Positions 7,361-15,118 of a DNA stretch of 24,596 bases are shown piece after piece. Made by a program: the position numbers and the translations under genes. This stretch comes from Lysobacterales bacterium CG_4_10_14_3_um_filter_64_11 (lineage in GTDB: Bacteria > Pseudomonadota > Gammaproteobacteria > Xanthomonadales > Xanthomonadaceae), in the NCBI GenBank assembly GCA_002782905.1, contig PFJA01000190.1, forward strand, positions 1 through 24,596, in the 5' to 3' direction. How positions within the stretch are numbered: position 1 is the stretch's first letter; each line of letters starts with the position of its first letter. The notes under the pieces are model-generated. The model saw only the letters and a program-made list of their open reading frames with translations, had not been told where the DNA came from and searched no databases.

Positions 7361-7816
7361 ATGAACTTGCGAACACTGTTCGTTTCCGCGCTGTGCATTG
7401 GTCTGGCGGCCTGCGCCACGGGTGGTCGCCAGGGCTATGGCTATGGCCCGCAGTCCAGCGGACCGAGCCAGAATGTGCGCTGCTACGATTGCGGCGTGAT
7501 CGAGCGTATTGAAACGGTGTATGGAAACAGCTCGGCCGGTGGCGGTGGCGCCGTGCTTGGCGGCATCGTCGGTGGTGTGCTGGGCAATCAGATCGGCAAA
7601 GGCGACGGCCGCAAGGCTGCGACCGTTGTTGGCGCAGTTGGTGGTGCCGTAGCGGGTCACCAAATCGAAAAGAACGTCAAATCGGCACCGACCTACGACG
7701 TATTCCTGCGCATGGATGATGGCCGCCGCATCGTGATCAACCAACGCGATCTGGCCAATGTTGCTCCCGGCGACTACGTGCGGGTAACCAACAACCGGAT
7801 CGTGCCGCTGCGCTGA
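7361..7816 (+). CDS. Glycine-zipper outer-membrane lipoprotein (17 kDa antigen/SlyB type)
   Basis: A 151-residue lipoprotein. The signal peptide MNLRTLFVSALCIGLAAC has a lipobox ending at Cys18. A Gly/Tyr-rich linker follows, then CYDCGVIERIETV (41-53), the usual opening of this domain. A glycine-zipper stretch (about 60-100: GGAVLGGIVGGVLGNQIGKG and VVGAVGGAVAGHQIEKN) resembles the 2TM Gly-zipper of the Rickettsia 17-kDa antigen/SlyB group. A small C-terminal beta domain (YDVFLRMDDGRRIVI...GDYVRVTNNRIV) is standard for the long form. GGAG lies 7 bp upstream of the ATG at 7361; the frame is open back to 7262 but lacks coding character there. A strong terminator follows. It probably resides in the outer membrane or periplasm; its molecular role is not known. 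Confidence 0.85.
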   Translation: MNLRTLFVSALCIGLAACATGGRQGYGYGPQSSGPSQNVRCYDCGVIERIETVYGNSSAGGGGAVLGGIVGGVLGNQIGKGDGRKAATVVGAVGGAVAGHQIEKNVKSAPTYDVFLRMDDGRRIVINQRDLANVAPGDYVRVTNNRIVPLR

Positions 7817-7835
7817 GCGCGGCTTGGGAACGATG

Positions 7836-7864
7836 AAAAGGCCGGATTACTCCGGCCTTTTTTT
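7836..7864. terminator. Strong bidirectional intrinsic terminator
   Basis: An 11-bp perfect stem, AAAAGGCCGGA (7836-7846) and TCCGGCCTTTT (7851-7861), has loop TTAC and a run of seven T (7858-7864). On the other strand the stem ends in four T. It sits 20 bp after the lipoprotein stop and 3 bp from the end of the convergent L,D-transpeptidase gene, serving both. Confidence 0.9.
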
Positions 7865-7866
7865 GG

Positions 7867-8559
7867 TCAAGGCGCGCTCGCAATGCGATCGTGCCGTGCA
7901 GTCGCGCCGCTACCACAATTGACCAAACGCGACTGCGCCAACCATTGCGGGTCGGGATAGTAGGAAAATACGAACTGCCCGTGCTGAATCGTGTCGATCA
8001 GCGCATGCGCCACCTTTTTGCGCACCGCCGGGCAGCCCAGGCTTCTGCCGATGCGGCCAACTTTGCGCACGAACGCCTCGCTCACGTAGTCGGCGCCGTG
8101 AATCACGATGGCGCGCCGCATCGCGTTGTCATTGAAGCCCGGCTCAAGCCCTTGCATCCGCAACGAGTAGCCATTGCGGCCCACGTACGCATCACGCGTA
8201 CGAAACAAACCCAGGCTCGACGCGTAGCTGCCCGATTCGTTGGAGAAATTCGCGGCAAGGTTTTCGCCTGAATTGCGGCCATGTGCAACGCGCTCTTCAT
8301 ACAACAGGGTGTTTGCAACAAGATCGAACACCCACAGGCGATTTTCGGTAGATGGCTTGGAATAATCGATCACTGCCAGCCGGGCCGGCGCAGGCACGCC
8401 ACCAGCCACGGCGCAGCGCATGGCTTGCAATGCCACCGTAACCGCGGCTTTGGCAGATACCGGTGTCGCCGCGAGCAGCGGATCAACCGGCGGTGCAGCC
8501 GTGGCGCAACCGCTGGCGAGGATCGCAAGCAGTGATAATGTTCGAAGCAACGGGTACAA
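7867..8559 (-). CDS. Murein L,D-transpeptidase, YkuD_2 (PF13645-type) catalytic domain
   Basis: About 230 residues, exported. The catalytic motif is IGRSLGCPAV with Cys176 as nucleophile; VIDYSKPSTENRLWVFDL, ANFSNESGSYASSLGLF and AIVIHGADYV (catalytic His) give the order typical of this transpeptidase-fold family, which acts on peptidoglycan peptides. I chose the TTG at 8559 (GGGGGA 8 bp upstream), giving MYPLLRTLSLLAILASGC, a signal peptide with a lipobox-like Cys18; the -3 residue is Ala rather than Leu, so ordinary cleavage near ATA is also possible. The frame is open to 8844, but that would run through the divergent gene. It is oriented back-to-back with a second, unrelated L,D-transpeptidase. 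Whether it makes 3-3 cross-links or anchors lipoprotein cannot be told. Confidence 0.85.
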   Translation of the reverse strand: MYPLLRTLSLLAILASGCATAAPPVDPLLAATPVSAKAAVTVALQAMRCAVAGGVPAPARLAVIDYSKPSTENRLWVFDLVANTLLYEERVAHGRNSGENLAANFSNESGSYASSLGLFRTRDAYVGRNGYSLRMQGLEPGFNDNAMRRAIVIHGADYVSEAFVRKVGRIGRSLGCPAVRKKVAHALIDTIQHGQFVFSYYPDPQWLAQSRLVNCGSGATARHDRIASAP

Positions 8560-8622
8560 GAGCGATATCCCCCGACAAGACGGAGCGAACCGATGATGCC
8601 GGCAACCGACACCAGCGTGCAA
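8531..8622. promoter_or_regulatory. Overlapping divergent control region of two L,D-transpeptidase genes
   Basis: Only 33 bp separate the two chosen start codons, so both promoters must overlap coding sequence. A plus-strand -10, GATAAT (8534-8539), has no good -35. On the minus strand, TTGCAC (8617-8622) and CATCAT (8593-8598) are 18 bp apart and would place that promoter over the first codons of the plus-strand gene. These are weak hexamer matches. Confidence 0.3.
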
Positions 8623-10290
8623 GTTACAAGCGGTCGGGTTAAAAAAGGGTTGCACGGGGGATGCAGTGCCCTCATGGTGCTGGCCTTGCTCGCTGGCAGC
8701 GCTGCCGGGATCGCGGCGCCCACGGCGATGGAACCAGGCCGAATACTGGCACTGAGCGCGCAACTGCGCGAGCGGATAACGCAAGATCGCACACCGACGA
8801 CAGACGATTCGCAACACGATCCATTGCTTGCCCGGTTTTATCAACTACGCGACTTCAGGCCAGCATGGGCCGCACCGATACAACAAGCCGCGTTGCTGGC
8901 GGCGCTTGATGGCATCGAAAACGATGGCTTGCGGCCGCAGGATTACGCTGTGGACGCACTGCGTGCCGCGTGGTCACAGCCATCGCTGTCGGCCGACACG
9001 GCATTGAGTACTGAATTGCTGGCAACGCGCAGCCTGTTTACCGCCTTGTCGCACCTGCTCAATGGCAAGCTCGATCCACGCGTATTGGAGCGCGACTGGA
9101 ACTTTCAGGCGCGTCGCATCGACGTGCAGTCAGCATTGATCGAAGCAAACCAGGCAATTGACGCCGGCGAGATTGCCGCGTTGTTCGCCCGCGCTCGCCC
9201 AACCTACCCGCTTTACGAACAACTGCGTGAAGGTCTGCGCCGGCTGCGCAAAGTACAACGTATCGGCGGCTGGCCATCGATTGCCGATGGCGCCACGCTG
9301 AAGGCTGGTGACGACGACGCGAGAATCCCGGCATTGCGCGCACGTCTGCGGCTGAGCGGTTACGGCGACCCGGAGATGGAGGCACCAGCGGATTCGACGC
9401 ACTTTGACCAGGTGCTGGAAGATGCTTTGCGGCGTTTTCAACGCAAGCAGTACCTCACCGCCGATGGCGTGCTGGGCAAGGATACCCTGGCCGCATTGAA
9501 TGTCACTGTCACGATGCGCATCGATCAAGTGCGCGTCAATCTGGAGCGCGCACGCTGGTTGTTGCACGAAACCAGCGCCGAGTTTCTACTGGTCGATATC
9601 GCCGGCTTCAAAGCGATCTACTTTCAACACGGCGAGCCGCAATGGAGCGCCCGCGTGCAGGTGGGCAAGCCCTATCGCAAGACGCCCAGCTTTCGCTCGC
9701 AGATCAACCGGATCACCTTCAACCCGACGTGGACGGTGCCGCCAACCATTCTGCGCAAGGATATTCTGCCCAAGGTCCGCAAAAACCCCGATTATCTGGC
9801 CGCCAATCGCCTGCGGGTACTGGATCAGGCTGGCAACGTGTTGAATCCCGAGCAGATCGACTGGAACCACCCTGGTGGCCTGACCTTGCGCCAGGACGCG
9901 GGGCCTGGCAATTCACTGGGCCGGGTCGCGATCCGTTTCGACAACCCGTACAGCGTGTATCTGCACGACACCCCGCACACCGAATTGTTCGATTCCGAGC
10001 AGCGCGCCTTCAGCTCCGGTTGTATCCGGGTGCAACGGCCACTGGATCTGGTCGAGCGTTTGCTCGACGACCCAGTGCAGTGGAACCGCGCTGCGATCGA
10101 TGCGCTCATCGCCACCGGCAAAACCCGCAACGTGACCCTGAATCGCCCGATCACCGTGTTGTTGATGTACTGGAGCGTGGACATCCACAGCGATGGCCGA
10201 CTTGGTTTCAAGCACGACATCTATGGCCGTGACGCGCGCATTCTTGCCGAGCTGGGCAAACCCGTGCAGCTCCACCCGCTGGATCGGTAG
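8593..10290 (+). CDS. L,D-transpeptidase of the YcbB/LdtD family
   Basis: A 565-residue periplasmic enzyme that makes 3-3 (mDAP-mDAP) peptidoglycan cross-links in characterised relatives. The order is: N-terminal signal/anchor (GGCSALMVLALLAGSAAG); a scaffold domain with FYQLRDFRPAW and ENDGLRPQDYAVDAL; a peptidoglycan-binding domain at ~250-303 (ALRRFQRKQYLTADGVLGKD); then the YkuD domain with FNPTWTVPPTILRKDILPKV, YLHDTPH (His458) and RAFSSGCIRVQ (nucleophile Cys477). The capping insert between NPTWTVPPTI and the HDTP motif is present. GGAG stands 7 bp before the ATG at 8593, and a second ATG follows directly. It ends 4 bp from moaE, convergent. E. coli LdtD is similar in plan (615 residues). 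Confidence 0.93.
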   Translation: MMPATDTSVQVTSGRVKKGLHGGCSALMVLALLAGSAAGIAAPTAMEPGRILALSAQLRERITQDRTPTTDDSQHDPLLARFYQLRDFRPAWAAPIQQAALLAALDGIENDGLRPQDYAVDALRAAWSQPSLSADTALSTELLATRSLFTALSHLLNGKLDPRVLERDWNFQARRIDVQSALIEANQAIDAGEIAALFARARPTYPLYEQLREGLRRLRKVQRIGGWPSIADGATLKAGDDDARIPALRARLRLSGYGDPEMEAPADSTHFDQVLEDALRRFQRKQYLTADGVLGKDTLAALNVTVTMRIDQVRVNLERARWLLHETSAEFLLVDIAGFKAIYFQHGEPQWSARVQVGKPYRKTPSFRSQINRITFNPTWTVPPTILRKDILPKVRKNPDYLAANRLRVLDQAGNVLNPEQIDWNHPGGLTLRQDAGPGNSLGRVAIRFDNPYSVYLHDTPHTELFDSEQRAFSSGCIRVQRPLDLVERLLDDPVQWNRAAIDALIATGKTRNVTLNRPITVLLMYWSVDIHSDGRLGFKHDIYGRDARILAELGKPVQLHPLDR

Positions 10291-10294
10291 GTGC

Positions 10295-10708
10295 TCACGG
10301 ATGCAGCCATTCGCTGATGCCATCAGAGTAATGCTCACGCTTCCAGATCGGCACCCGTGCCTTGATTTCATCGATCACCCAGCGGCAGGCGGAAAACGCG
10401 GCGTCGCGATGGCCTGCGCTGACCCCAATCCACACCGCGAGATCACCCAGTGCCAATGCGCCGACCCGATGCACCGCCATCGCACCGACAATCTCGAAAC
10501 GCTCGCCCGCCTCGCGCATGATTCGCTCGCCTTCGCTGAGCGCCAATTCGCGATAAGCCTGGTAATCCAGTGCCTGTACCGCCTTGCCCATATGGTTGTC
10601 GCGCACCCAACCCTCAAAGCAGACCAGTGCGCCGCACTGCGGCAGGTGCAGCGCCTGGCGCAAGCGCGCCGGATCGATCGCTACCTCGCTGATCGCAAAG
10701 CTGCGCAT
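10295..10708 (-). CDS. moaE: Molybdopterin synthase catalytic subunit
   Basis: MoaE (137 residues) transfers sulfur from MoaD thiocarboxylate to cyclic pyranopterin monophosphate to give molybdopterin. Visible landmarks are FEGWVRDNHMGK, DYQAYRELA, VHRVGALALGDLAVWIGVSA, GHRDAAFSACRWVIDEIK and PIWKRE; Lys116 and Lys123 correspond to the active-site lysines 119 and 126 of E. coli MoaE. The ATG at 10708 lies 2 bp after the moaD stop with a G-rich SD inside the moaD tail; a TTG at 10714 is a less likely start. It is the last gene of the kdkA-to-moaE operon. Confidence 0.95.
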   Translation of the reverse strand: MRSFAISEVAIDPARLRQALHLPQCGALVCFEGWVRDNHMGKAVQALDYQAYRELALSEGERIMREAGERFEIVGAMAVHRVGALALGDLAVWIGVSAGHRDAAFSACRWVIDEIKARVPIWKREHYSDGISEWLHP

Positions 10709-10710
10709 GG

Positions 10711-10953
10711 TCAACCCCCCGATACCGGCGGCAAAAACGCTACCTGTGCGCCATCATGCAAGCCATGATCCCAACTCACGAACGCGTCATCGAGCGCAAC
10801 CCGCAGGCGCTCACGCGGAAAATCGATGCCGTGCCGGGCGCAGCACTGCGCATAAAGCGCGGTCAACGAGGTGCCCTCGGCGAGATCCATCTCTTCGCTG
10901 TTGCAGCCGGCACGATCACGCAGACCGGCAAAATAATGCACACTCACTTTCAC
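10711..10953 (-). CDS. moaD: Molybdopterin synthase sulfur-carrier subunit
   Basis: An 80-residue ubiquitin-like carrier. It reads MKVSVHYFAGLRDRAGCNSE and ends in VAFLPPVSGG; the terminal Gly-Gly is adenylated by MoeB and then thiocarboxylated. The GTG at 10953 overlaps the moaC stop by 3 bp (GTGA), with AAGGA upstream, indicating translational coupling. The upstream extension of the frame to 11046 lies wholly within moaC and is not used. No moeB is present in this window. Confidence 0.93.
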   Translation of the reverse strand: MKVSVHYFAGLRDRAGCNSEEMDLAEGTSLTALYAQCCARHGIDFPRERLRVALDDAFVSWDHGLHDGAQVAFLPPVSGG

Positions 10954-11450
10954 CGCAGTTTTTCCTTGCCAAAATCCTGCTTGCCACCGCTTTTGGCCAG
11001 CAGCCGAGCCGGCCCGAGCACGATGCGGTGCGACAACGCCTTGCACATGTCATACACCGTCAATGCCGCCAGCGTGGCGCCGGTCAGCGCCTCCATTTCA
11101 ACGCCGGTACGATGGCAGGTACGCACATGGCAGGTAAGGTTCAATATGTTTTCGCCCAGCCACGCCGCTTCAATGCGACAGGCATCGATCGGCAACGGAT
11201 GACAAAACGGGATCAACGCCGAGGTCTGCTTGACCGCCTGGGTGCCGGCGATGATGGCGGTCGCTATTACCGGCCCCTTGGCCGTACTCATGCCTTGCTC
11301 ACGCAGGCTGGCAGCGATGGCCACGGGAAAGCGCACCCGGCACTCCGCCAACGCCTCGCGCACGCTGACGGCCTTGCCGGAAACATCGACCATCGCCGGT
11401 TGCCCGGAATCATCGACATGGGTGAACGTGTCACGTTTGTGCGTCACCAT
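10950..11450 (-). CDS. moaC: Cyclic pyranopterin monophosphate synthase
   Basis: MoaC (166 residues) converts the MoaA product (3',8-cyclo-GTP) to cPMP. It has KQTSALIPFCHPLPIDACR (Cys83, His84), MEALTGATLAALTVYDMCKA with Asp134 and Lys137 (Lys131 in E. coli), and the end LLAKSGGK, all family landmarks. The ATG at 11450 overlaps the moaA stop by one base (TGATG). The ORF is open to 11675 but the extra part is moaA in another frame. Confidence 0.95.
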   Translation of the reverse strand: MVTHKRDTFTHVDDSGQPAMVDVSGKAVSVREALAECRVRFPVAIAASLREQGMSTAKGPVIATAIIAGTQAVKQTSALIPFCHPLPIDACRIEAAWLGENILNLTCHVRTCHRTGVEMEALTGATLAALTVYDMCKALSHRIVLGPARLLAKSGGKQDFGKEKLR

Positions 11451-12499
11451 CAACCGCCCACCATGAACATCTCGATACGTTTCCCCGCTTCGGGTGCATC
11501 GCCGCGCAGCTCGCTGTAGCGATCGCCTCGCCGGCCCCAGAGGTGCGCAATGCGCTGTGCCAACGCGGCATCGCCCTCGTTGATGAACGGGCGTAGCGGC
11601 GTGCCTGTGCTGGCGAACAGGCAGGTGTAGAGCCGGCCATCGGCCGCCAGCCGCGCGCGCTGACAATCGCCGCAAAACGGCTCGCTTACTGAACTGACAA
11701 ATCCGACCTCGCCAGCGCCATCGGCATAAGCATAACGCGCTGCCACTTCGCCACGGTAATTGGGCTGCAGCGCACGCAACGGCCAGCGCTGGTGAATCGT
11801 GTCGCGCAACTGTGCCGACGGCACCACCTGCGCGCGTTGCCAGCGATTGCAGGTACCTACATCCATGTACTCGATGAAGCGCACCACATGCGCGGTACCG
11901 CGAAAATGTTCGAGCAAGGGCAACACGTCGCCATCATTGACGCCGCGCTGCACCACGCAGTTGATCTTGATCGCGGCAAAGCCGGCCTGCTCGGCCGCGG
12001 CGATGCCGGCAAGCACGTCATCGAGACGACCGCGGCCACCGGACAGGTCGGCAAAACGCTGCGGGTCCAGCGTATCGAGGCTGACCGTCAACCGATGCAG
12101 GCCAGCATCAGCCAGTGCTCTGGCCTGCCGTGCCAGCAGACTGCCGTTGCTGGTCAGCGCCAGATCCTCGATCCCCTCGATGGCCGCCAGGCGGGCAATC
12201 AGATCCGGCAGACCGCGGCGCAACAGCGGTTCACCACCGGTCAGCCGCACCTTGCTCACGCCCAGGCGCACGAAACTGCGCACCAAGGCTTCGATTTCGC
12301 CAAAACTCAGGCGATCGGCACTGCTGGCGTGATCGCTCTCGGTCCATTCCGGGGTGCGCTCGGCGGGCATGCAATACGGGCAACGATAATTGCAGGTCTC
12401 AATCACCGAGACACGCAGATCACGCAACGGGCGACGCAAGCGATCAGTGAGCATGAGAGTGCCAGTCGCCAGTTCTGTGGGATCGCCTGCGCGGTTCAC
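11450..12499 (-). CDS. moaA: GTP 3',8-cyclase
   Basis: Radical-SAM enzyme of the first molybdenum-cofactor step, 349 residues. The N-terminal [4Fe-4S] site is CNYRCPYC (Cys36, Cys40, Cys43), and the C-terminal cluster is FCGDC plus YTC (Cys276, Cys279, Cys293). RLTGGEPLLR, SNGSLL and TVSLDTLDPQRF follow the usual order, and the protein ends in Gly-Gly, needed for activity in MoaA. The GTG at 12499 overlaps the upstream stop (GTGA) and has AGGAG 6 bp upstream, so translation is coupled to the MBL-fold gene. It has about the usual length for the family. Confidence 0.96.
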   Translation of the reverse strand: MNRAGDPTELATGTLMLTDRLRRPLRDLRVSVIETCNYRCPYCMPAERTPEWTESDHASSADRLSFGEIEALVRSFVRLGVSKVRLTGGEPLLRRGLPDLIARLAAIEGIEDLALTSNGSLLARQARALADAGLHRLTVSLDTLDPQRFADLSGGRGRLDDVLAGIAAAEQAGFAAIKINCVVQRGVNDGDVLPLLEHFRGTAHVVRFIEYMDVGTCNRWQRAQVVPSAQLRDTIHQRWPLRALQPNYRGEVAARYAYADGAGEVGFVSSVSEPFCGDCQRARLAADGRLYTCLFASTGTPLRPFINEGDAALAQRIAHLWGRRGDRYSELRGDAPEAGKRIEMFMVGG

Positions 12500-13260
12500 G
12501 CGGTCTCCTGCACCGGTGGCACGGCAGGGGTCGACACGATCACGCGTTGGCCTGCGCGGGCCACCGAATAACCACGCAACTGCATGGCATCTGCCTCGGC
12601 CACGCTGCCGTAATGATAAAGCAACAGGCGGCGCAACAGGTCTTCACCATACTCGCGCTCCAGATCATCCAGGCCACTGTGTGACGGATTGCCGATCAAG
12701 CCGCAGTCGTGGGCTATCAATTCATGGTGGTCGGCCTGCTGGCTCAGTACTTCCGGAATCGGCCGGGTATCGCCGGTATACACCAGCGCGCCGCGCAGGC
12801 GCAGCCCGAATGCGGTGCCTGGGGCGTGATGCCGGACCGCAAAAACATCATGCCAGTAGTTGTGGTGCCAAAAGCCACTGCTGACCGGAACCAGTTGAAA
12901 GGCATCCCAGAAATTGCTGCCACCCTCAGCCAACACGCCGGGGTAATCGGCTACCCGGGCTTGCAGGTGCGGCACTACGGCAGCCGGCACGTACAGGCGC
13001 ACGCGACCACAGTATTTGGGATCGAAGCGGGCGGCAAAAAACAGCCGTTCCAGACCAGCAACATGGTCCATGTGAACATGGGTGATGAACACCGCTGGCG
13101 GAATAGCGCCATAGGCACGCTGATAGGCGGCCAGCGCTTCCTGGCCGCAGTCGATCATCAACGCCGGGGCGCCATCACGCTCGATCACCGCACTCGACGA
13201 TCCCAGTTGGTCGGCAGCGGCGGCATTGCCGACACCGAGAAAATGCAGCGTCCAGATCAT
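12496..13260 (-). CDS. MBL-fold metallo-hydrolase, RNase Z-like
   Basis: A 254-residue metallo-beta-lactamase-fold protein. The metal motif THVHMDHVAGLE has His61, His63, Asp65 and His66; a metal-binding Asp follows in VYTGDTR, and a further LIAHDCG segment precedes YHYGS. The opening LHFLGVGNAAAADQLGSSSA resembles RNase Z/phosphodiesterase-like members. No signal peptide is seen, so it is cytoplasmic. It overlaps kdkA by 4 bp upstream and moaA by 4 bp downstream. A specific substrate cannot be assigned; being between Kdo kinase and Moco genes does not settle it. It lacks obvious glyoxalase II features. RNase Z proper is usually longer (around 300 residues). Confidence 0.85.
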   Translation of the reverse strand: MIWTLHFLGVGNAAAADQLGSSSAVIERDGAPALMIDCGQEALAAYQRAYGAIPPAVFITHVHMDHVAGLERLFFAARFDPKYCGRVRLYVPAAVVPHLQARVADYPGVLAEGGSNFWDAFQLVPVSSGFWHHNYWHDVFAVRHHAPGTAFGLRLRGALVYTGDTRPIPEVLSQQADHHELIAHDCGLIGNPSHSGLDDLEREYGEDLLRRLLLYHYGSVAEADAMQLRGYSVARAGQRVIVSTPAVPPVQETA

Positions 13261-14021
13261 GGCAACCCCTGTGCCATCGTCAGTGCATAGCTCTCGCGCA
13301 AGCGCGACCAGCCCGATACCAACGCATCGTCGTAGTGATAGCTTGCCAGCAGCTTGTCGATGGATCGACGCAGCCGATGCAGGTTGCGATAGCGCCAGCG
13401 CCGGTGCAGCGCACGCCGGGTTGAACGGTCAAAGTCGATCAGCCACACCTGTCCGCTGCCATCGAGCAGAATGTTGTTGACATTCAGGTCTGCATGGTCG
13501 ATTCCTGCCCGATGAAAACGGGCGATGGTCTCACCCACGCTCTCCCATGCCGCGTTGCCCAGATCGTTGCGCAACAAGGCGGCCCACGGCACCGCCGTTG
13601 CGATCCGCTCGATCAGGATATCGGCACGGTAGCCGGCACCATCGTGTTGATAGCGTGCCGCCAACGGGGCCGGAACCGGCAACCCGTGATCGGCCATCTC
13701 CGCCAGCAGGTTGAACTCGGCAAAACCGCGCGTGCGCTCAGCGCCATGCCACGGATACCAATCGCCCAGCAGCCGGGCAAACAGCCCACCGCGCCGGTAA
13801 TGGCGCAACACCGCGAGGTGTGTACCGGAAGCGACGAACCAGGCCGCACCGCGGCCACTGCCCAATACCGGGGTGATCTGTGGCCATGCGTCCAGATCAA
13901 ACAGATGGGCGATGTCCGGCGCTTGCGGCAGACGCGCGCTGTCGAACACAATGCCGACGCCGCCGGGCAGCGTCATCCGCTGCGCGGCGCGCAAGTCCGA
14001 CGGGCACGGTATCTGGTTCAT
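13257..14021 (-). CDS. kdkA: 3-deoxy-D-manno-octulosonic acid kinase
   Basis: KdkA phosphorylates Kdo on the lipid A precursor at O-4 in organisms with a single phosphorylated Kdo. The protein has 254 residues. SGRGAAWFVASGTHLAVLRH and YRRGGLFARLLGDWYPWHG form the characteristic N-lobe, followed by FAEFNLLAEMADHGLPVP, the catalytic loop HADLNVNNILLD (Asp178) and metal-binding LIDFDRS. These are the KdkA/RIO-like kinase landmarks. It starts at ATG 14021, only 14 bp from the divergent heptosyltransferase start, so both are probably controlled from one shared region. It is the first gene of a coupled minus-strand operon that continues into moaA. Confidence 0.93.
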   Translation of the reverse strand: MNQIPCPSDLRAAQRMTLPGGVGIVFDSARLPQAPDIAHLFDLDAWPQITPVLGSGRGAAWFVASGTHLAVLRHYRRGGLFARLLGDWYPWHGAERTRGFAEFNLLAEMADHGLPVPAPLAARYQHDGAGYRADILIERIATAVPWAALLRNDLGNAAWESVGETIARFHRAGIDHADLNVNNILLDGSGQVWLIDFDRSTRRALHRRWRYRNLHRLRRSIDKLLASYHYDDALVSGWSRLRESYALTMAQGLP

Positions 14022-14035
14022 GGGAGCGACGCCTG

Positions 14036-15118
14036 ATGCATGGCGACAAGTCTAGCAGCGTGTCGGATGGCGCAGTTCGCAGCGTTTGCCTGCTGCGCCT
14101 TTCCGCACTGGGCGATGTTACCCATGCGCTGCCGATCGTGCATGCGCTGCGTACGCAGTCGCCCGGCACCCGGATCAGTTGGGTAGTGGGCCGCAACGAG
14201 GCGCGCTTGCTGAGCGCATTGACCGACGTCGAATTGCTCATCTACGACAAGCGTGGTGGATTGGCGGCATGCAATGCGCTGCGCCGCACGCTGGCGGATC
14301 GTCATTTCGACGCCCTGCTGCTGATGCAGATGTCGCTGCGCGCCAGTCTGCTGTCAACCGCGATCAAGGCGCGCAGTCGTATTGGTTTCGATCTGGCGCG
14401 CAGCCGCGAGGGCCATGCCCTGTTCTGCAATCAGCGCATCGTGGCGGGCGGCCACCACGTCATCGACGTGTTCGGCCAGTTCCTGCTGCCACTCGGGCTG
14501 CATCTTCGCGATATCCGATGGCAGTTGCCGATACCCGAATCCGCGCGCGACTGGGCACGGGCGCAACTTCCCGGCCCACAGGCCACCTTGATGATTTCAC
14601 CGTGCTCCAGCCATCCGCTGCGCAACTGGCTGCCACAGCGTTATGCGCAAGTGGCCGATTACGCCGCCTCACGCCATGGCATGCGCATCGCGCTGATTGG
14701 TGGCCGCAGCAACAGCGAACGGGCGATGGGCGATGCCATCATCGGCTCGATGCAACACCCCGTCGTTGATCTGATCGGCAAGGACCGCATCGAGCAGTTG
14801 CCCGCCCTGCTGCAACGCGCAAGCCTTTTGCTCAGCCCAGACTCCGGCCCGGTACACATCGCCAACGCGGTGGCGACGCCGGTACTCGGGCTTTACGCGT
14901 GCACCGACGCCGAACGCAGTGGCCCGTACCATAGCCGGCGCTATTGCGTGAATCATTATGCGCAAGCAGCGCAGCGATTTTTCAAGCGCGACCCGGCAAC
15001 CCTGCGCTGGGGCCAGCGGCTGGAAAAACCCGGGGTGATGGCGTTGATCCAGAGCGGCGAGGTCATCGACCGTCTGGAACGGTGGATTGCCGATCAGGAC
15101 GCGGCGGTTGCCCGGTAA
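14036..15118 (+). CDS. LPS heptosyltransferase, glycosyltransferase family 9
   Basis: A 360-residue cytoplasmic-face enzyme of inner-core LPS assembly. It begins after a short polar tail with VCLLRLSALGDVTHALPIVH, the GT9 (WaaC/WaaF/ADP-heptose) signature, then ISWVVGRNE. A second domain carries LMISPCSSHPLRNWLPQRYA, IALIGG, VDLIGKDRIEQLPALLQRAS and LLLSPDSGPVHIANAVATPV, where the Asp-Ser-Gly-Pro-H motif contacts ADP-heptose. The ATG at 14036 is preceded by GGGAGCG about 8 bp away; the upstream open frame overlaps kdkA. The 3' end overlaps the convergent DUF6165 gene by 25 bp. Whether it adds heptose I or II is not decided. Confidence 0.9.
   Translation: MHGDKSSSVSDGAVRSVCLLRLSALGDVTHALPIVHALRTQSPGTRISWVVGRNEARLLSALTDVELLIYDKRGGLAACNALRRTLADRHFDALLLMQMSLRASLLSTAIKARSRIGFDLARSREGHALFCNQRIVAGGHHVIDVFGQFLLPLGLHLRDIRWQLPIPESARDWARAQLPGPQATLMISPCSSHPLRNWLPQRYAQVADYAASRHGMRIALIGGRSNSERAMGDAIIGSMQHPVVDLIGKDRIEQLPALLQRASLLLSPDSGPVHIANAVATPVLGLYACTDAERSGPYHSRRYCVNHYAQAAQRFFKRDPATLRWGQRLEKPGVMALIQSGEVIDRLERWIADQDAAVAR

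Noticed and set aside
8560..8844. N-terminal extension of the minus-strand L,D-transpeptidase
   Set aside because: It would overlap the first 84 codons of the divergent gene and bury the signal peptide inside the chain.
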